From Clostridia bacterium (GTDB lineage Bacteria; Bacillota; Clostridia; Acetivibrionales; DSM-2933): a stretch of DNA of 34,558 nt. Numbering within the stretch: position 1 is the first letter of the stretch; each line of letters opens with the position of its first letter. Under the pieces are notes generated by a model. The model was not told the origin of the DNA. It was given only the letters and a program-made list of their open reading frames with translations, and did no database searches. The stretch covers positions 1 through 34,558 of the forward strand of contig JAOAEJ010000100.1 of assembly GCA_026416815.1 (NCBI GenBank), in the 5' to 3' direction. This document shows, in pieces, positions 32,400 through 34,558 of this stretch. A program made the position numbers and the translations under genes.

Positions 32400-34241
32400 T
32401 TATTGTGCCTTTTTATAATTTGGTACTATTACCTGTATATAATCCTTTACCTCGTCCGCAAGGTTATTGGCTATAATTTCTTTTAGGCAGTTGATTTCCC
32501 TCTTCAATAGTGCCAAATCAGTAAAAACTGGCTGAGCTACAAAAATTTTATCATTCTTCGTTGCTTCAAGCCCTTCCTCAGCAAGAAGAAGCTCTTCATA
32601 AAGCTTTTCACCCGGTCTTAAGCCTGTAAATTTAATTTCTATGTCCTCTTCTGGCTCTAGCCCTGAAAGTCTTATGAGGTTTCTTGCTAAATCATAGATT
32701 TTAACAGGACTACCCATATCAAGTACAAATATCTCTCCTCCCTTAGCCATAGCTCCTGCTTGTATTACAAGTTGTACAGCTTCAGGTATAGTCATAAAAA
32801 ACCTTGTTATTTCAGGATGAGTAATTGTAACAGGACCCCCTTGTTCAATCTGCTTTTTGAATAAAGGAATTACACTCCCATTACTTCCAAGTACATTACC
32901 GAAACGCACAGCAACAAATTCTGTTTTGCTATGTTTGTTAATAGCTTGTATTACCATCTCTGCAATTCGCTTGGTAGCACCCATAACATTTGTTGGGTTA
33001 ACCGCCTTATCAGTAGAAATTAGCACAAACCTTTTAGCGCCAAATTTATCTGCACATTCTGCTACATTTAGAGTTCCAAAAACATTGTTTTTTACCGCTT
33101 CGGTTGGATTTGCCTCCATAAGTGGTACATGCTTATGGGCAGCTGCATGGAACACTACATCTGGTTTATACTTTTTAAAAATATTTTCCAGTCTCTGTTT
33201 GTCCCTAATGTTGGCAATTACTGTTATAAGATTTAAAGCTGAGTACTTAAACAACAACTCGTTTTGAATATCATATACATTGTTCTCGTAGTTATCTAAA
33301 ATTATTAATTGTTTTGGATTAAAGGAAGCAATCTGTCTGCATAATTCAGAACCAATAGATCCTCCTCCTCCAGTAACTAATACAACACGTCCTGCAATAT
33401 ATGAAGCCATCTCCTCAACATCTAGCTTAATAGGTTCTCTACCAAGCAAGTCTTCAATATCCACATCTCTAATCTTCTGCATTACTACCGACTCATCAAT
33501 TAGCTGTGTTACTGAGGGCAGTATCTTGACCTTACAATGCGTTTTTGAACATTCTGAGTAAATGTCATTTATCTCCTTATTGCTTGCTGATGGCACTGCT
33601 ATAATAATTTCATCTATTTTTTTCTGCTCCACAATACTAAGGATATCGTACCTTCGCCCAACAATAGGTACACCATTTATTTTTTTGCCTAACTTAGTTG
33701 TATCGTCATCAACTATAGCTACTGGTACACTTCTTAATTCAGGGTGCAACTTGAGCTCTTTTATTATAATAGCACCAGCATCTCCCCCGCCTATAACCAT
33801 AATCTTTTTGGAGTTTTTAGAGCGTAGTACTAATCCGCTTCTCACAATTTTTCTTAATACTCTATAGGCAAATCTGGTTCCACCAATTAAAAGTATATCA
33901 ATCAAAAATGTTATAATAAAAATACTCCTAGGCACCTTAGTCTGTGAAATAAATATATAACTTAGCATGAAAGCATTTCCAGTAAAAGTTGCGGCTACTA
34001 TTGAAATCAATTCATGCGGCCCTGCATACCTCCATAAACTGTTATAAAGCCTAAAAAATAAAAAACATACAATTTTTATACCTGACGCTATAAGTGCAAG
34101 ATAAATAATATTACTTTTAAACTCATAGGGTATGTTTTTATAGTTACCATCAAATCTTAGCAAGTAGGCTGTTATCACAGATATGTTTATGAGTACTATG
34201 TCAAGTAAGATTAATAGATTGTATTTAATTTTCTGCCTCAT
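32400..34241 (-). CDS. Nucleoside-diphosphate-sugar 4,6-dehydratase, CapD/FlaA1/PglF type
   Basis: 613 residues, the full length of membrane-bound members. There are four N-terminal transmembrane helices (about 8-125), a CoA_binding_3-like Rossmann domain (about 145-265), then the SDR domain (about 285-575) with the NAD motif VTGGGGSIGSELCRQ and the catalytic segment STDKAVNPTNVMGATKR, in which Met replaces the usual SDR Tyr, as in FlaA1/PglF. Members convert UDP-GlcNAc to a 4-keto-6-deoxy sugar for glycan or capsule synthesis. It ends in a clear terminator and is not part of the wal operon. An intact frame and canonical motifs give high certainty; substrate preference is unknown. Confidence 0.94.
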   Translation of the reverse strand: MRQKIKYNLLILLDIVLINISVITAYLLRFDGNYKNIPYEFKSNIIYLALIASGIKIVCFLFFRLYNSLWRYAGPHELISIVAATFTGNAFMLSYIFISQTKVPRSIFIITFLIDILLIGGTRFAYRVLRKIVRSGLVLRSKNSKKIMVIGGGDAGAIIIKELKLHPELRSVPVAIVDDDTTKLGKKINGVPIVGRRYDILSIVEQKKIDEIIIAVPSASNKEINDIYSECSKTHCKVKILPSVTQLIDESVVMQKIRDVDIEDLLGREPIKLDVEEMASYIAGRVVLVTGGGGSIGSELCRQIASFNPKQLIILDNYENNVYDIQNELLFKYSALNLITVIANIRDKQRLENIFKKYKPDVVFHAAAHKHVPLMEANPTEAVKNNVFGTLNVAECADKFGAKRFVLISTDKAVNPTNVMGATKRIAEMVIQAINKHSKTEFVAVRFGNVLGSNGSVIPLFKKQIEQGGPVTITHPEITRFFMTIPEAVQLVIQAGAMAKGGEIFVLDMGSPVKIYDLARNLIRLSGLEPEEDIEIKFTGLRPGEKLYEELLLAEEGLEATKNDKIFVAQPVFTDLALLKREINCLKEIIANNLADEVKDYIQVIVPNYKKAQ

Positions 34242-34526
34242 ATAACCCCTCTATATCTATTTTATTAACCTAAATTAATATAGCAATTCTTGTACAGAGA
34301 TAATTTTATCTTATTTTTTTAATTTAAACAATGTACTTTTGTATGAAATATAGACAAATTATATCAAAGTTGTATAGAAAATTGCATAAATCAAATCTAT
34401 ACTCGGAATAGCTTAATATAACGTGAGTTCGATGAATAAATGGTGATAAATTCTTAACAAATAAAAAGATCATAGCATAGAGGTATAGGCTACCTGTTTA
34501 CACCAGTTGAGGGTATTTTGATTTAA
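34242..34526. other. AT-rich upstream region of the CapD-like gene
   Basis: No coding frame is visible. A TATAAT-like box lies in the minus-strand sequence TTTGATATAATTTG about 120 bases before the gene, without a good -35. A small inverted repeat AGGTA/TACCT lies near 34480-34495. Confidence 0.35.
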
Positions 34527-34558
34527 TGCTTGGCTTTTTAGGTAAAAAGCTATAAGCA
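34527..34558. repeat. Inverted repeat at the window edge
   Basis: GCTTTTTA (34533-34540), GG, TAAAAAGC (34543-34550), extended outside by TGCTT (34527-34531) and AAGCA (34554-34558). It could be an operator or part of a terminator whose tail lies beyond the window. Confidence 0.5.

Noticed and set aside
1..34558. tRNA or rRNA genes
   Set aside because: No cloverleaf-like segment with the conserved T-loop sequence and no rRNA-like stretch was seen on either strand.

Overview
Low-GC Gram-positive DNA, most likely from a Clostridia member (Ruminiclostridium-like; this is an inference). The reasons are the AT-rich background, GGAGG-type ribosome binding sites, a wal (yyc) cell-wall regulon cluster in the order walR-walK-(small secreted protein)-yycH-yycI-murA-walJ-rlmH, and a class I cyclic-di-GMP riboswitch. 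Almost every gene is on the minus strand; the one clear exception is a 1372-residue secreted repeat protein.

Layout from left to right. 1-930: the first 17 codons of a minus-strand gene, preceded by a long leader with a c-di-GMP-I riboswitch, a terminator and a 98-bp dispersed repeat. 935-6440: a MacB/FtsX-type ABC exporter and its two-component system. 6697-10815: the large secreted protein, with four 97-residue repeats of exactly equal length. 10912-13780: an HSL-family esterase, a TetR regulator with a palindromic operator, and a membrane acyltransferase. 14076-17592: response regulator, BcrA-like ATPase, ABC-2 permease and a histidine kinase with no extracellular sensor domain. 17712-23543: accessory segments described below. 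23523-32012: rlmH and the wal cluster. 32400-34241: a CapD/FlaA1-type nucleotide-sugar dehydratase.

The most interesting region lies downstream of rlmH. The last 21 bases of rlmH (Gly-Glu-Thr-Tyr-His-Lys-stop) recur twice, in the same orientation, at 22607-22627 and 17712-17732. The copies differ mainly at synonymous positions, and they closely resemble the attachment site used by staphylococcal SCC elements, which also insert in the 3' end of rlmH. The three sites bound a 0.9-kb segment (DNA alkylation repair protein) and a 4.9-kb segment (broken antitoxin-like gene, PH-domain protein, an internal rlmH fragment, an acyltransferase and a leucine-rich-repeat protein). Both segments begin with a related 49-bp block and the DNA beyond the third site does not. 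This looks like tandem SCC-like cassettes in a clostridial rlmH. No recombinase gene is present in the window, so mobilisation in trans, or decay, would have to be assumed.

There are also two families of small repeats: four 98-bp elements with RNA-like compensatory G.U pairs, and two 126-bp MITE-like elements in opposite orientations. A long hairpin separates walR from walK. Three complete OmpR/NarX-like two-component systems (two paired with ABC transporters, one WalRK) and the enzymes of murein and polysaccharide synthesis make envelope homeostasis the general theme of the window.
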